Shown: positions 7,654-16,039 of the stretch, in pieces
Layout of the letters: each line of letters begins with the position of its first letter
Position numbering within the stretch: the first letter of the stretch is position 1
Program-made: the position numbers and the translations under genes
Source: Methylophaga sp.
GTDB lineage: Bacteria > Pseudomonadota > Gammaproteobacteria > Nitrosococcales > Methylophagaceae
Direction: 5' to 3'
Length of the DNA stretch: 64,000 nucleotides
Assembly: GCA_002696735.1 (NCBI GenBank)
Contig: NZSL01000008.1
Span: forward strand, 248,001-312,000
The notes under the pieces: model-generated
Seen by the model: the letters and a program-made list of their open reading frames with translations, nothing else
Databases searched by the model: none
Told to the model about the DNA's origin: nothing

Positions 7654-8196
7654 ATGACAAAGAGTATTTTTTTATCTAAACCACACCACAAACTGACCTT
7701 TACTTTAGCATTGGGCTTAATGCTGACAGCCTGTGCACCAGAGCCTGAAGTAAAAGACGTTCAGGCAACTGAAGCAGAAATCGAATACTTGTTTGACCGT
7801 TGGAATAATGCTTTGCAAACCGGCGACGCAGCCGCGGTAGCAGCTTATTATGCAAATGATGCGGTTCTGTTACCAACACTCTCTAACCAGGTTCGTACTG
7901 ACCATGAGGGCATACGTGAATATTTCGGATATTTTCTCGCCCTGCAACCCAATGGCCGGATTGATGAAAGTAACATTACCATTAATGGCAATATTGCAAT
8001 TGATGCCGGAATTTATACCTTCACCCTGACAAAAAACGGGCAGGAACAGGAAGTTCAGGCACGCTACAACTTTGTATATGAACGTCAGAATGATGGTGAA
8101 TGGTTAATCATCAATCACCATTCATCAGCGATGCCAGAAGATATGGTTGATGAACCAGAGCTAATGAAAAATATTCTGATTAAAGAACAGGGCTAA
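7654..8196 (+). CDS. Lipoprotein with a SnoaL-like/DUF4440 domain
   Basis: 180 residues. The ATG at 7654 follows AGGGAG at good spacing and gives a lipoprotein signal: hydrophobic LTFTLALGLMLTAC with a lipobox Cys at about residue 27. The mature part is an NTF2-like fold: EIEYLFDRWNNALQTGDAAA, AAYYANDAVLLPT, then C-terminal strands ending EWLIINHHSSAMPE. This matches the SgcJ/EcaC or DUF4440 group; ligand or reaction unknown. Asp after the lipid Cys is absent (Ala at +2), so sorting to the outer membrane is expected. Confidence 0.85.
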   Translation: MTKSIFLSKPHHKLTFTLALGLMLTACAPEPEVKDVQATEAEIEYLFDRWNNALQTGDAAAVAAYYANDAVLLPTLSNQVRTDHEGIREYFGYFLALQPNGRIDESNITINGNIAIDAGIYTFTLTKNGQEQEVQARYNFVYERQNDGEWLIINHHSSAMPEDMVDEPELMKNILIKEQG

Positions 8197-8280
8197 TTCT
8201 GTATTATCATTCCTGCTCACGTCTTCTGACAGGCTTTTTGAGCACAATAATAAAATTAATTACAACAGCGAGGGAAAAAA

Positions 8281-8430
8281 ATGACTATTGCACTGACTCC
8301 ACTGATTTCTTTGATAGCCGGTATTCTGATCCTGGTGGTACCAAGATTACTGAACTATATCGTGGCAATTTATCTGATTATTATCGGTTTGGTAGGTATC
8401 TTTGGCGGCAATCTCAACATTACGCCTTAG
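8281..8430 (+). CDS. DUF3096 membrane microprotein
   Basis: 49 residues. The ATG follows a GAGGG Shine-Dalgarno (GCGAGGGAAAAAA). The peptide is almost entirely hydrophobic: ALTPLISLIAGILILVVPRL then NYIVAIYLIIIGLVGIFG, that is two short helices joined by an Arg-Leu-Asn turn. This matches the DUF3096 family of about 50-residue membrane proteins, whose function is not known. It sits 84 bases after the lipoprotein gene and may share its transcript. Confidence 0.75.
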   Translation: MTIALTPLISLIAGILILVVPRLLNYIVAIYLIIIGLVGIFGGNLNITP

Positions 8431-8563
8431 GCTTAATAGATTACGTACCAATGACGACGGGAGTTGTAATAAACTTTCGTCGTTTTTGATTTTATTGTGA
8501 TGTTTGTATCTTAATGGCATCGATCGCTTGATGATTACTATCAATGTCATGACGACTTCATGC

Positions 8564-9112
8564 TTAATTTTTACTCTTTACCTCTTTCAACGAAATTTTA
8601 CGGCTGTCAGCCAGTTCCACTAACTGTTCGAGTGGGTCGGCCAACGCTTTCACTCCTTGTGCAATTTCGTCTTCTTTATATCCCAGTTGGTGCATCAATT
8701 TGATCTGATTTTGCAGCAGTTTCTGCATTGCAGCGACTTCTTTCAACTGATGCATTTGTTTATCGTGACGATTTTGTTCAGTGAGCCGCTGTTTGGTCAG
8801 CCGGTTTTGATAGGAAATATCTTTCCACAAATCACGCAATTGCTGAATAATTTTATCCACTCCCAATAGATTAAAATCTCCAGGCGAATGCACTTCGATG
8901 GATTTGATAATCAGGCGGTGGGATTCACTCACAGAGGATAATGAACCGTAAAACGCATTTTTGAGATTACGGCTTTGGCCTTTATTTTTTATCTTTTCCA
9001 GAACATAAAGACGGTTATACAATATATTTAGTTGGTGAAAGAAACGGTAAAAATCTTCTACCGTCCAGTCTTCGCTGGCGCTAAAGCCTATCGGGCTAAT
9101 GGTCTCTGACAA
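8564..9112 (-). CDS. Unrecognised 182-residue helical protein with TTG start
   Basis: The start codon is TTG: a full AAGGAGG Shine-Dalgarno lies six bases upstream and no ATG fits. The protein is soluble and helical. It has an N-terminal part with aromatic residues (WTVEDFYRFFHQLNILYNRLY), and a middle coiled-coil-like stretch rich in Gln, Lys and Arg (residues about 95-150; RLTKQRLTEQNRHDKQMHQL). I do not recognise the family. It is followed 49 bases downstream by a small membrane-protein gene on the same strand's upstream side, so the two may not form one unit. No enzyme motif is visible. Confidence 0.75.
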   Translation of the reverse strand: MSETISPIGFSASEDWTVEDFYRFFHQLNILYNRLYVLEKIKNKGQSRNLKNAFYGSLSSVSESHRLIIKSIEVHSPGDFNLLGVDKIIQQLRDLWKDISYQNRLTKQRLTEQNRHDKQMHQLKEVAAMQKLLQNQIKLMHQLGYKEDEIAQGVKALADPLEQLVELADSRKISLKEVKSKN

Positions 9113-9161
9113 TCGTGGCCTCCTTGTTCGACTGATATCATACAGCGATTAATCAGGCAAA

Positions 9162-9485
9162 TTAATCCTCTTTACGGCTGATAATTTCACCCTCAATGAT
9201 ATGAGTCTCATGACGAGATTGTCGAGAAGATCGTTGAGAAAACGGCTGATGCTGGTTACCTGCTTGCTGAGCTCTACGCATTTGTTTACGCGCCCGGTAC
9301 AACATCAGGGGGATCAGAATCCAGCTTAGCAACACGACCACCAACAACAACGCCAGGCTGAGCATCATCACCATTCCCAGTAAAATCCAGGCAAAAATAC
9401 GTTGCAAAAAACCGGCAGACTGAACTTGTCGAAATTGTTGTTGCCAGTTTTGAGCTTGCTGGCGAAAAGCATCTGATCGAAACAT
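9162..9485 (-). CDS. Small single-pass membrane protein, unknown function
   Basis: 107 residues from the ATG at 9485, preceded by AGAGG at good spacing; the ATG at 9503 is less well placed. The N-terminal third is Gln-rich and amphipathic (FRQQAQNWQQQFRQVQ). Then comes one long hydrophobic stretch (IFAWILLGMVMMLSLALLLVVVLLSWILIPLML, written here as two parts: MVMMLSLALLLVVVLL and WILIPLML). A basic cytoplasmic tail follows (YRARKQMRRAQQ). I do not recognise it. It lies directly upstream of the unknown helical protein gene in the same direction with a 49-base gap, so they could be co-transcribed. Confidence 0.7.
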   Translation of the reverse strand: MFRSDAFRQQAQNWQQQFRQVQSAGFLQRIFAWILLGMVMMLSLALLLVVVLLSWILIPLMLYRARKQMRRAQQAGNQHQPFSQRSSRQSRHETHIIEGEIISRKED

Positions 9486-9573
9486 AAAACCTCTTTTTTT
9501 CAAGCACTTTAACTGCTGATGTGATCTTTAAAAACCGTTATAGAAATAAATAGTTTTTATGATGGTCTGTTGT

Positions 9574-9966
9574 TTAAGGGTTAAGAAAGTCGCCGGAGAT
9601 GATACGTTTCTTACCCGATATAGGTTGATTATAAAGATAAACCCAGGCTGAGAGCTTATTTCCATTACTCAAACAAATTATTTGCTGCTGCCGCACATAT
9701 TCGTGAGGCTCTGCAAAACTTGAAGAACATTCTTCATAATCATCAAGCTCGGCAAACAGCAATTGGGGATTATGGATACGATACACCTCCCCGACAACTT
9801 GCTGCTGCGGATTATCTGTCAATATCACTCCTGGATAATAAGAAATTAGATACATGACAGCCTGCAACATTCCGGTATCGATATAATCACAGCAGCGTTG
9901 CAACAAATCATGGCGTTCAGTGTTTTTACGTAAGGTACCGTATACAAAAAGATAATCTTCAGTCAT
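9574..9966 (-). CDS. Gamma-glutamylcyclotransferase (AIG2-like) family protein
   Basis: 130 residues with the family's N-terminal substrate loop LFVYGTLRKNTERHDLL and the catalytic Glu region FAELDDYEEC. The length is typical of small bacterial GGCT-like proteins such as YtfP. The family turns gamma-glutamyl-amines or peptides into 5-oxoproline, but the substrate here is open. The start ATG diverges from gluQ; the 67-base gap contains a remnant of the dispersed repeat family of this window. Confidence 0.85.
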   Translation of the reverse strand: MTEDYLFVYGTLRKNTERHDLLQRCCDYIDTGMLQAVMYLISYYPGVILTDNPQQQVVGEVYRIHNPQLLFAELDDYEECSSSFAEPHEYVRQQQIICLSNGNKLSAWVYLYNQPISGKKRIISGDFLNP

Positions 9967-9973
9967 AAATTCA

Positions 9974-9993
9974 GGCTATGAAAGATCAACAGA
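9974..9993. repeat. Solo end of the dispersed MITE family
   Basis: GGCTATGAAAGATCAACAGA is identical over 20 bases to the right end of the full element at 50196-50531. The following bases no longer match (AAACTC instead of CCCTA). It sits between the divergent GGCT and gluQ genes, so it lies within their promoter region. Confidence 0.8.
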
Positions 9994-10033
9994 AACTCAT
10001 TACACTCTACGTGGTGGATTATCTCAACTAAAC

Positions 10034-10963
10034 ATGAATTCAGACTTAACATCTCTAAAATATATCGGACGCTTTGCACCGTCTCCCACTGGCCCACTGC
10101 ATTTTGGCTCTTTGGTCGCTGCAACCGCCAGCTATCTGGATGCACGTGCACATAATGGTAGTTGGCTGGTGCGAATGGAAGACCTTGATAAACCTCGTGA
10201 GGTACCCGGTGCAGCTCAGGATATTATTGATACGCTGATAAGCTTTGGTTTTCAATGGGACGGTGAAATAATTTATCAAAGCCAGCGTGATGATATCTAT
10301 CGTCGGGCACTTGAAAAATTAATCTCACAACAATTGGCCTACCCATGCGGTTGCAGTCGTAAAGAAATTAACGCTGCTGCCCAAATGGGTATTGATGGCC
10401 CTGTTTATCCTGGGTTTTGTCGTCATGGTTTGCCAGAAGGGAAGCAACCAGTTTCCTGGCGGTTGCGGGTAAATAATGAAAGTATTGATTATGAAGATCG
10501 TGTTCAAGGCAAACAATCTCAAATTCTCGGTCAGCAAGTCGGTGACTTTGTCTTGAAACGGGCAGATGGTTTATTTGCCTACCAACTTGCGGTGGTGGCT
10601 GATGATGGGCTGCAGGGGGTCACACATATTGTGCGTGGTGCAGATTTGCTCGATTCAACACCGAGACAGATTTATCTGCAACAGCAGCTGGGGGTTAACT
10701 CCCCGGAATATGCCCATATACCAGTGGCCACCAATCTTCATGGTGAAAAACTCAGTAAGCAAACCCGGGCACAACCGGTAAAGCATAGAGACAGCGGAGC
10801 TGTGTTGTGTCGTGTGTTGAATTTTCTGGGGATGCAACCACCAACGGATTTAGCCCATGTCCCACTGGATATCTTATGGGAATGGGCCATTCAGCATTGG
10901 AACGTTCAGCTGGTCCCCAAAATTCGGCGCCAGGTGACGTTAATTCCTGCAGAAAACGATTAA
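10034..10963 (+). CDS. gluQ: Glutamyl-Q tRNA(Asp) synthetase
   Basis: 309 residues, full length. It glutamylates queuosine at the wobble position of tRNA(Asp). Class I synthetase marks: HIGH-type FAPSPTGPLHFGSLVAA near the N terminus and KMSKS-type GEKLSKQT near residue 238. The anticodon-binding half of GluRS is absent, as expected for this paralogue. Zinc ligands are represented by CGCSRKEI and CRHG. In many gammaproteobacteria gluQ follows dksA; here no dksA is nearby and the gene appears to have its own promoter region. Confidence 0.95.
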   Translation: MNSDLTSLKYIGRFAPSPTGPLHFGSLVAATASYLDARAHNGSWLVRMEDLDKPREVPGAAQDIIDTLISFGFQWDGEIIYQSQRDDIYRRALEKLISQQLAYPCGCSRKEINAAAQMGIDGPVYPGFCRHGLPEGKQPVSWRLRVNNESIDYEDRVQGKQSQILGQQVGDFVLKRADGLFAYQLAVVADDGLQGVTHIVRGADLLDSTPRQIYLQQQLGVNSPEYAHIPVATNLHGEKLSKQTRAQPVKHRDSGAVLCRVLNFLGMQPPTDLAHVPLDILWEWAIQHWNVQLVPKIRRQVTLIPAEND

Positions 10964-10972
10964 TCTGTTTCG

Positions 10973-11482
10973 CTATTCATATGGAAATAAACGTATAACA
11001 CCACTATCGCCTTTGGCATCACAAATTAACCAGATCTGTTCGAAAGGATGTTTGTCCGGTAACACTATTTGATGGCGATGTTTTTCAAAATTCTTTTGTT
11101 GCCATAATGAATTCATATTGCGTAACACCAACCATACCCTCTGGCTGTGGTATTTTTTCTGCGATTTAGTAGTAAGAACAGCATTCAGCGATGCAATTAA
11201 CCGATTGTTGATGGGTAATTCTGATAGCTGGTGTAAGGCAGCTAATATCCTGTCTTCTGCTGCTCTTCCAAGGATTAACTTTGCCTCTGGTTCACTACCG
11301 TAGATATGCGCAATCTCCAAATCTAGCTGTGTGCCATTGAGATAACATGAAACATCCGGTTTGCGCGGCAGGTTATGCCAGATATGTCGCATCGGTACAG
11401 CAAATTGTTTTTCGTACAACCGCATAAACAATTTAGCTGCTTCATGTTCCAGATGAATTTTTTCCTGAATACTGTTGTTCAT
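10973..11482 (-). CDS. Unrecognised protein with a possible PD-(D/E)XK-like core
   Basis: 169 residues, no signal peptide or membrane helix. The segment KPDVSCYLNGTQLDLEIAHI has an Asp, a beta hairpin and then Asp-x-Glu, which is the spacing seen in PD-(D/E)XK nuclease-like cores, although the usual Lys after the Glu is missing (Ala-His instead). A later strand reads RVWLVLRNMNSLW and another FEQIWLICDAKG. I do not recognise the family. It ends 10 bases after the convergent gluQ stop. Confidence 0.6.
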   Translation of the reverse strand: MNNSIQEKIHLEHEAAKLFMRLYEKQFAVPMRHIWHNLPRKPDVSCYLNGTQLDLEIAHIYGSEPEAKLILGRAAEDRILAALHQLSELPINNRLIASLNAVLTTKSQKKYHSQRVWLVLRNMNSLWQQKNFEKHRHQIVLPDKHPFEQIWLICDAKGDSGVIRLFPYE

Positions 11483-11506
11483 GGAGACTCATCCAGAATC
11501 CGTTAT

Positions 11507-11911
11507 TCACTCTATCTTTGGCTCAGGCAAAAGTGGTGGACTATTTTCCATATAAGTAAGGTAACTGTGCCATATCTGATGCGTTCGTAATTTTGTCATC
11601 CGAATAGAACAGCTTAATCCCATGATGCTACGGATAGTCCCATCTCTCCAAATATTATAGATGGAACCGCATTGTTCCTGACGATAGCCGAGCCAATTTT
11701 GCTGGGCCTTTTCAATCGATTCTACAATCACTATATCATCAGCATAACGGGCTCTGGCTTCGGCAAGATAATGTTGCATTTCAACCTCTTGCTGCTCTAA
11801 TTGCTCAGCCATGCAAACACCAATCTCATAGGTTGTGTTGGCATTTTGGCAATTTTCTGCAGCTACTACAGGAGCTGAAACACACAATAAAAACAACCCA
11901 ATGATTCTCAT
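11507..11911 (-). CDS. Secreted DUF1311 (LprI-like) protein
   Basis: 134 residues. The ATG at 11911 follows AGGAG at five bases. A signal peptide ends near residue 18 (VVAA|ENC). The DUF1311 core shows NTTYEIGVCMAEQLEQQEVEM, then AQQNWLGYRQEQCGSIY and a third Cys in IMGLSCSIRMTKLR. The spacing of Cys residues is that of the LprI/YecT-like group, where some members inhibit lysozyme. It lies 24 bases upstream of the unknown gene at 10973-11482 on the same strand, so the two may share a transcript. Confidence 0.85.
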   Translation of the reverse strand: MRIIGLFLLCVSAPVVAAENCQNANTTYEIGVCMAEQLEQQEVEMQHYLAEARARYADDIVIVESIEKAQQNWLGYRQEQCGSIYNIWRDGTIRSIMGLSCSIRMTKLRTHQIWHSYLTYMENSPPLLPEPKIE

Positions 11912-11944
11912 CACGACTCCTGGGTGAATCAGGCAAAAAAAAAC

Positions 11945-12439
11945 TTATATCTCTTCAACAACACAGACATTACGCCCCTGCTTTTTGGCTTTAAACATCG
12001 CAGCATCAGCACGTTTAAATACTTTTTCGGTATTATCACCCTGATGAAAAGTAGCTACGCCAGCAGAAACGGTAATGGGCACAGGTTTGCCATCATATAG
12101 AAAACGTGTGTTGCTGATTTCTTCGCGAATTTTATTGGCCAGCAGCATGGTTTCAGCTAATGCGGTCGCAGGAAATATCCCGACAAATTCCTCTCCACCA
12201 AATCGAGCAACAAAATCAATTTCACGGGTAGAAGTCGATAAAATCTCGGCAATACGAATTAATATCTTATCGCCTGCCAGATGGCCAAGATTGTCATTTA
12301 TCTGTTTGAAGTTATCAATGTCCCAGACCACCAGGCTAAGCGGATGTTTGTAACGCTGCCAGCGAATGTATTCTGTTTCCAAAGCATCCATCAGAGCCTG
12401 ACGATTACCGATCCCAGTCAACGTATCTTTGCGTACCAT
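11945..12439 (-). CDS. GGDEF diguanylate cyclase domain (second half of a split gene)
   Basis: 164 residues forming a complete GGDEF domain: KDTLTGIGNRQALMDAL at the start, active site RFGGEEFVGIF, and an RxxD inhibitory site (REID) five residues before it. It makes c-di-GMP from two GTP. Its ATG follows directly on the TAA stop of the upstream coiled-coil gene, in the same reading frame, with no Shine-Dalgarno of its own. Proteins with the same N-terminal region are usually fused to a GGDEF domain, so this is probably one gene interrupted by a nonsense codon. Translation could restart at TAAATG. Confidence 0.9.
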   Translation of the reverse strand: MVRKDTLTGIGNRQALMDALETEYIRWQRYKHPLSLVVWDIDNFKQINDNLGHLAGDKILIRIAEILSTSTREIDFVARFGGEEFVGIFPATALAETMLLANKIREEISNTRFLYDGKPVPITVSAGVATFHQGDNTEKVFKRADAAMFKAKKQGRNVCVVEEI

Positions 12440-13504
12440 TTAATGGGCTTTGCGAATACCATCCTGTAAGGATTTGGTCTCAGATTCCAGTTCCTGTAAC
12501 CGATCTGTCAGCTTTTTGATTTCTAATTGTGATTGATAATAGCGTGTCTGATCAGCGTTTCGATATTCATCTACCGCTCCGCTCAGTGCTGTCAAACGTT
12601 CACGAATAATCGTCTTCAACTCACGCGGTTCACTGGCAACATCAATTTGTTTGTAAATATCATCCAGTCCGGCATCAACCTTTTGACCAATTTTCTGTCG
12701 TTGATTAAAGGCTTCTTCTTCGTCTTTCACTGTCACCCGCAGCAAATCATCAAGCTCATTAATGCGCTCACTTAACGTGGCAAGAAAAGCCCGGTATTCA
12801 AGTTGTTGAAGCTGAGCTTGAGCTCCCAGCGAATTAATCAGCGCAGTCAGGGCATCAATAATTTGCGGTAAGTTCTTTTTATCCGGCTGGGATTGCAATT
12901 GCGCATGGATCTCACGGAGTTGTTCGTTGAACATTTCTGGCAACTGCAGATTATCAATCATACTGCACAGCAACTGAGTGACTTCAATAGTACGTTTCTT
13001 AAAGCCGATTTTCTGCAACAGCCCTGAACGAGGTTTTTCCTGGTCCGGTGAAGCAGATACCTTGACGTTAATCGCTTCCAGTAAAGACACAAAATCCGGT
13101 AACAATTCACGGGTTTGTTGGTTGGTAGCATCTTTCAGCTGAATTAGCAGATTATCAACAGCTGGCTTTGATTCTGCTGGTATGGTTAACGATAACAGCA
13201 GATGACGTAATAATTCTGAAGCATCGGAACTCTGCGGACTTTCATCCATTTGGTTGATAAATTGCTGTATTTTTTCGAGGATATCGCTGATCCGACCAAC
13301 ATCTTTATTACTGCGTAATTCCTTTCGCAGTGAATGCAGCTGTTTATCCAGGACAGGATTAATCCCTTCAGAGACCAGGGCAAGTCGTCCAAGACTGCGT
13401 TCCAGAAGTTCGGTATAAGTTGTCTGTTTTTCTTCACGTGCAAGCAGCTCGAGATATTTGTGCTTCCATTGTTCGAGTTTACTTTCCAGCTCTTCTGCCG
13501 CCAT
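12440..13504 (-). CDS. Coiled-coil N-terminal part of a diguanylate cyclase, ended by an in-frame stop
   Basis: 354 residues from the ATG at 13504 (AAAGG Shine-Dalgarno). The sequence is helical, Leu/Gln/Glu rich, with WKHKYLELLAREEKQ and LLERSLGRLALVSEGINP near the start, and a strong coiled coil at the end (YYQSQLEIKKLTDRLQELES). This is the sensory or oligomerising region found in front of GGDEF domains in gammaproteobacterial cyclases. It ends RKAH-stop, and the next codon begins the GGDEF domain in frame. A single base change (TAA from CAA) would restore the full protein of about 519 residues. Confidence 0.8.
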   Translation of the reverse strand: MAAEELESKLEQWKHKYLELLAREEKQTTYTELLERSLGRLALVSEGINPVLDKQLHSLRKELRSNKDVGRISDILEKIQQFINQMDESPQSSDASELLRHLLLSLTIPAESKPAVDNLLIQLKDATNQQTRELLPDFVSLLEAINVKVSASPDQEKPRSGLLQKIGFKKRTIEVTQLLCSMIDNLQLPEMFNEQLREIHAQLQSQPDKKNLPQIIDALTALINSLGAQAQLQQLEYRAFLATLSERINELDDLLRVTVKDEEEAFNQRQKIGQKVDAGLDDIYKQIDVASEPRELKTIIRERLTALSGAVDEYRNADQTRYYQSQLEIKKLTDRLQELESETKSLQDGIRKAH

Positions 13505-13527
13505 TGGTCCGACCTTTGTTATAGGCA

Positions 13528-13561
13528 ATGTAGGATTTATTCCTTTTCAGGAATCTTACAT
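13528..13561. promoter_or_regulatory. Imperfect hairpin in the leader of the diguanylate cyclase gene
   Basis: On the minus strand ATGTA...TACAT forms an outer stem and ATTCC-TGAAAA-GGAAT an inner stem, separated by an unequal internal loop. It lies about 25 bases upstream of the start codon at 13504. It does not resemble a known c-di-GMP riboswitch that I can recognise. Confidence 0.25.
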
Positions 13562-13694
13562 CAGCTGTGCATGGATCTGAACTCATAATTTTCCGCAATG
13601 TGATGCAAGCCAAGAACGCTTTAACAAGTTTGAGAGCCCTGAAACAGCATCAAGCTGAGAAATATTGATAATGACTATCCCATTTAATGAACCA

Positions 13695-13780
13695 GAATCT
13701 GTTGTATCGTTCATATCTACCACTGCAGGAGGTTATTTTTGTGTCTGACAAAGTGGAGATGAGAGCTCATCAAACCCTAG
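13695..13780. repeat. Degenerate short copy of the dispersed MITE family
   Basis: The left part reads ATCTGTTGTATCGTTCATA then ACCACTGCAGGAGGTTATTT, which aligns with TCTGTTGATCTTTCATA and ACCACTGCTGGAGGCTATTT of the full element (reverse orientation) with scattered mismatches. The right end, CATCAAACCCTAG, resembles the terminal GATCAACAGACCCTAG. Its last bases contain the stop codon of copA. Confidence 0.6.
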
Positions 13781-15990
13781 TGGATATTTTTAACCCGTTG
13801 CAGCCTTAATGCATTTAACACAACAGAAATAGAACTGAACGCCATTGCTGCACCAGCCAGCCACGGGGCCAGTAAACCTGCTGCTGCAATAGGAATACCC
13901 AAAGAATTGTAGCCAAATGCCCAAAACAGGTTTTGTCGAATATTTCGCACGGTCAGATGACTTAACTGAATGGCAGTATCAACGGTATTCAAATCAGCCC
14001 GCATCAACGCGATATCCGCTGTTTCAATCGCCACATCGGTACCACTTCCCATTGCAATACCAACATCTGCTTCAGCCATTGCCGGGGCATCATTGATACC
14101 ATCCCCCACCATTGCCACGACTTGTCCCTGCTGACGTAATTCACGGATTTTATCGGCTTTGTGTTCTGGCAAGACTTCGGCAATTACCTTATCAATACCC
14201 AGCTCAAGAGCAATGGCATCCGCTGTAAGCTGATTATCTCCGGTCAACATAATGATCTGTAAACCGCGTTTTTTTAAAGCGGTAACAGCTGATTTGGCGG
14301 AATCCCGAATCGTATCAGCCACAGCCAGTAAGCCGATTACCTGCTGATCTACTGCAATCAGCATGGCGGTTTTTCCCTGTTTTTCCAGTTGCTGTTGCTG
14401 AGTTTGCCAATCACCCATATCGATATCGTGATCCTGCATCAGTTTTTTGGTTCCCAAACGGATCTGGGAGGTTTTGCCGTTCACCTCAGCATTACCCATC
14501 ACCCCATGACCACTCAGGGCGGTAAAGTTCTCAATCAATACACTCTGAGGTTTTTGGGGTTTTAACCCATCAACAATAGCCTGTGCCAGCGGATGTTCTG
14601 ATTTGCTTTCAATAGCGATGACGATGCCAGCGATAACCGATTTTTCATAATCTTCTGCCAGCAAAAAATCCGTTAATGCCGGTTTGCCCTGGGTTAACGT
14701 ACCCGTTTTATCAAACACAATCGCTGTCAATGATTGAGTTAATTCGAGCGTATCGGCTTGTTTGAATAAAATGCCAGCTTCAGCCGCCCGCCCTGACCCG
14801 GCCATAATCGAGGTTGGTGTAGCCAGCCCCAAAGCACACGGACAGGCGATAACCAGCACGGCCACCATGGTTTCCAAAGCTCTGCCACTATCACCGGGGG
14901 TAAACCAAAACCACCACAGTAAAAATGTAATCAGAGCTATCACCACAACCACCGGAACAAATACACCCGAAACTTTATCCGCCAGACGCTGTATCGGCGC
15001 TTTGGAGCCCTGAGCCTGTTCAACTACCCGAACAATTCGGGCCAGTGCCGCTTCTTCGCCCAAATGGGTAGCGCGAACCCGTAAAAAACCATTTTTGTTA
15101 AAGGTGGCACCAACCACTTTGTCATTGACGTTTTTTTCCACTGGCATGCTTTCACCGGTCAACATGGATTCATCTACAGCCGACTGACCTTCGACTATCA
15201 CTCCATCAACGGGGATCTGTTGACCGGGTTTAATCTGCACAATATCGCCCTGTTGCAACTCTTTTACCGAAACCAATAAGGTCTGACCATCTGGTGATTC
15301 GCGTAATGCCTGTTGAGGCTGCAGTTTTAATAGTTTGCGAATAGCCTCAGAAGTATGGCCTTTGGCTCTTGCTTCAAACCATTTGCCTAATAAAATTAAC
15401 GTGATCAATACCGCACTGGTTTCAAAATACAGACCATCATGCGCTGCTATCGCACCAAATTTGAAGGTAAGCCAGACACTGTAAAAATAGGCAGCTGATG
15501 TGCCCAACGCTACCAACACATCCATATTGGCACTGAGATTTTTTAAAGCGTAATAACTACCACGATAAAATTGCCAGCCGATAATAAACTGCACTGGCGT
15601 GGCCAAGGCCATTTGTACCCATGCATTCATCAAAACTGTTGGAATCGGCAGATCACGGGTCCAACTGAAATGACCGATCATGCTGTAAAGCAGCGGCAGA
15701 GATAAAATTGCTGCGGCAATAAATTTATATAGCTGGATTTTCTGCAAATCCTGCCGATTATCCTGCTGGTGCTCAATATCAATTAATTGCGCTTGATAAC
15801 CGGCTTGTTCAATGGCTTTTATCAACACATCTGCTTCAAGCTGTTCGCCACGAATCGTGGCCTTTTCATTGGCGTAATTCACCTGCGCCGACTTCACCGA
15901 AGGCGTTTTTTTCAGGGCTTTTTCGATGGTGTTCGCACAGGCAGCACACCGCATGCCGCTGAGTTGCAATTGCACAATTTGCTGAGCCAT
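13777..15990 (-). CDS. copA: Copper-exporting P1B-type ATPase
   Basis: 737 residues. One N-terminal heavy-metal-associated domain (residues 1-68) with the metal motif GMRCAAC. Eight membrane helices follow, with the transmembrane metal site CPC in [15 protein letters not shown]. The phosphorylation motif is [13 protein letters not shown], the actuator motif TGES in [14 protein letters not shown], and the ATP-binding hinge [18 protein letters not shown]. It pumps Cu+ from the cytoplasm to the periplasm. A single HMA domain is usual for smaller CopA proteins. No CueR-type regulator is adjacent. The stop codon falls in a degenerate copy of the dispersed repeat. Confidence 0.95.
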   Translation of the reverse strand: MAQQIVQLQLSGMRCAACANTIEKALKKTPSVKSAQVNYANEKATIRGEQLEADVLIKAIEQAGYQAQLIDIEHQQDNRQDLQKIQLYKFIAAAILSLPLLYSMIGHFSWTRDLPIPTVLMNAWVQMALATPVQFIIGWQFYRGSYYALKNLSANMDVLVALGTSAAYFYSVWLTFKFGAIAAHDGLYFETSAVLITLILLGKWFEARAKGHTSEAIRKLLKLQPQQALRESPDGQTLLVSVKELQQGDIVQIKPGQQIPVDGVIVEGQSAVDESMLTGESMPVEKNVNDKVVGATFNKNGFLRVRATHLGEEAALARIVRVVEQAQGSKAPIQRLADKVSGVFVPVVVVIALITFLLWWFWFTPGDSGRALETMVAVLVIACPCALGLATPTSIMAGSGRAAEAGILFKQADTLELTQSLTAIVFDKTGTLTQGKPALTDFLLAEDYEKSVIAGIVIAIESKSEHPLAQAIVDGLKPQKPQSVLIENFTALSGHGVMGNAEVNGKTSQIRLGTKKLMQDHDIDMGDWQTQQQQLEKQGKTAMLIAVDQQVIGLLAVADTIRDSAKSAVTALKKRGLQIIMLTGDNQLTADAIALELGIDKVIAEVLPEHKADKIRELRQQGQVVAMVGDGINDAPAMAEADVGIAMGSGTDVAIETADIALMRADLNTVDTAIQLSHLTVRNIRQNLFWAFGYNSLGIPIAAAGLLAPWLAGAAMAFSSISVVLNALRLQRVKNIH

Positions 15991-16039
15991 TTAATGTCCT
16001 GTTGCTGAAAAATTAGTGGAGCGTTCTATTAAAACAAGT

